From the NCBI RefSeq assembly GCF_016526145.1, contig NZ_JADDUE010000012.1, positions 1 to 64,000 of the forward strand: a stretch of DNA of 64,000 nucleotides. Direction: 5' to 3'. The position numbers and the translations under genes were made by a program. The notes under the pieces are model-generated. The model was not told the origin of the DNA. It did no database searches and saw nothing but the letters and a program-made list of their open reading frames with translations. Shown here one piece after another: positions 63,822 to 64,000 of the stretch; position 1 is the stretch's first letter; each line of letters starts with the position of its first letter. Source of the DNA: Saccharopolyspora galaxeae. Lineage in GTDB: Bacteria > Actinomycetota > Actinomycetes > Mycobacteriales > Pseudonocardiaceae.

Positions 63822-64000
63822 TCAGCTGCGGGAGTGCTCCAGCGCGCGGCGGACCAGGACCTTCGCCAGGTGCCGCCGGTACTCGGCGGAAGCTTCGGGC
63901 TCGTCGGCGGGCGAGGTGCCCTCGGCCGCGTGCTCGGCCGCATCGGCGGGGGAGGCGCCCGCGGCCAGCGCGGACTCGACCGCGCTCGCGCGCATCGGCG
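63822..64000 (-). CDS. Molybdenum hydroxylase FAD-binding subunit, C-terminus (partial)
   Basis: The last 58 or so codons of a minus-strand gene enter from the right edge. They read RASAVESALAAGASPADA, then ASAEYRRHLAKVLVRRALE, which is the typical ending of the medium (FAD) subunit of xanthine dehydrogenase and aerobic CO dehydrogenase (CoxM-like). The rest of the gene, and probably the other two subunits, lie outside the window. Confidence 0.75.
   Translation of the reverse strand, partial: PMRASAVESALAAGASPADAAEHAAEGTSPADEPEASAEYRRHLAKVLVRRALEHSRS

Overview
The window is GC-rich actinobacterial DNA. The tmRNA tag (ADKSQREFALAA), two WhiB proteins, the NudC-UvrD2-WhiB7 block and the style of the small proteins suggest a member of the Pseudonocardiales, perhaps Saccharopolyspora or a close relative. 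Many genes have a TANNNT -10 box 6-8 nt before the start codon, which points to leaderless mRNAs. Most housekeeping genes are in an order I recognise from Mycobacterium tuberculosis Rv3201c to Rv3193c.

0-26 kb, conserved core: an AdnB-type helicase-nuclease, a TrkA/RCK potassium channel, a neutral zinc metallopeptidase, an active/inactive M16 peptidase pair, nudC, uvrD2, whiB7 behind a leader peptide and attenuator-type terminator, a methyltransferase, an ABC1/AarF kinase, a 50-aa zinc-ribbon protein (DUF5679), a YgjP-type metallopeptidase, a DUF2342 zinc protease, a PDZ-Lon protease and a UPF0182 membrane protein. Three 51-bp palindromic elements lie between convergent genes here.

26-33 kb, translation and division: two initiator tRNA genes in a tandem duplication, a PadR regulator, prfB, ftsE-ftsX, smpB, an amidohydrolase with a 15-bp minisatellite, and tmRNA (ssrA). 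Both initiator tRNAs and tmRNA carry the same two-hairpin repeat at a nearly constant 61-67 nt downstream.

33-43 kb, mixed chromosomal genes: a branched-polyamine-synthase-like protein, a type-B carboxylesterase, a UvrD-like helicase with a degenerate nuclease-like N-terminus, a GNAT enzyme, a WhiB3/WhiD-like regulator followed by DUF6158, an NDH-2-like flavoprotein, UdgX and tRNA-Ala(GGC).

43.7-50 kb, the most exciting part: a compact cluster beside the tRNA gene. It holds a free-standing adenylation domain whose hand-read code is close to the threonine code, a separate carrier protein, a SyrB2-type non-heme iron halogenase with the HxA motif, an AlaX-type tRNA deacylase, an EamA exporter and a type II thioesterase, with a convergent XRE-cupin regulator. 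Together they predict synthesis, release, export and translational self-protection for a chlorinated threonine, most likely 4-chloro-L-threonine. The logic parallels the fluorothreonine genes fthB/fthC of Streptomyces cattleya.

50-64 kb: an alpha/beta hydrolase with a palindromic operator, a rutA-like pseudogene with a frameshift and a stop codon, a DUF72 protein and a P450, two ABC exporter modules, a two-component system divergent from them, an MmpS-like lipoprotein, and the C-terminal end of a molybdenum-hydroxylase FAD subunit running off the window.
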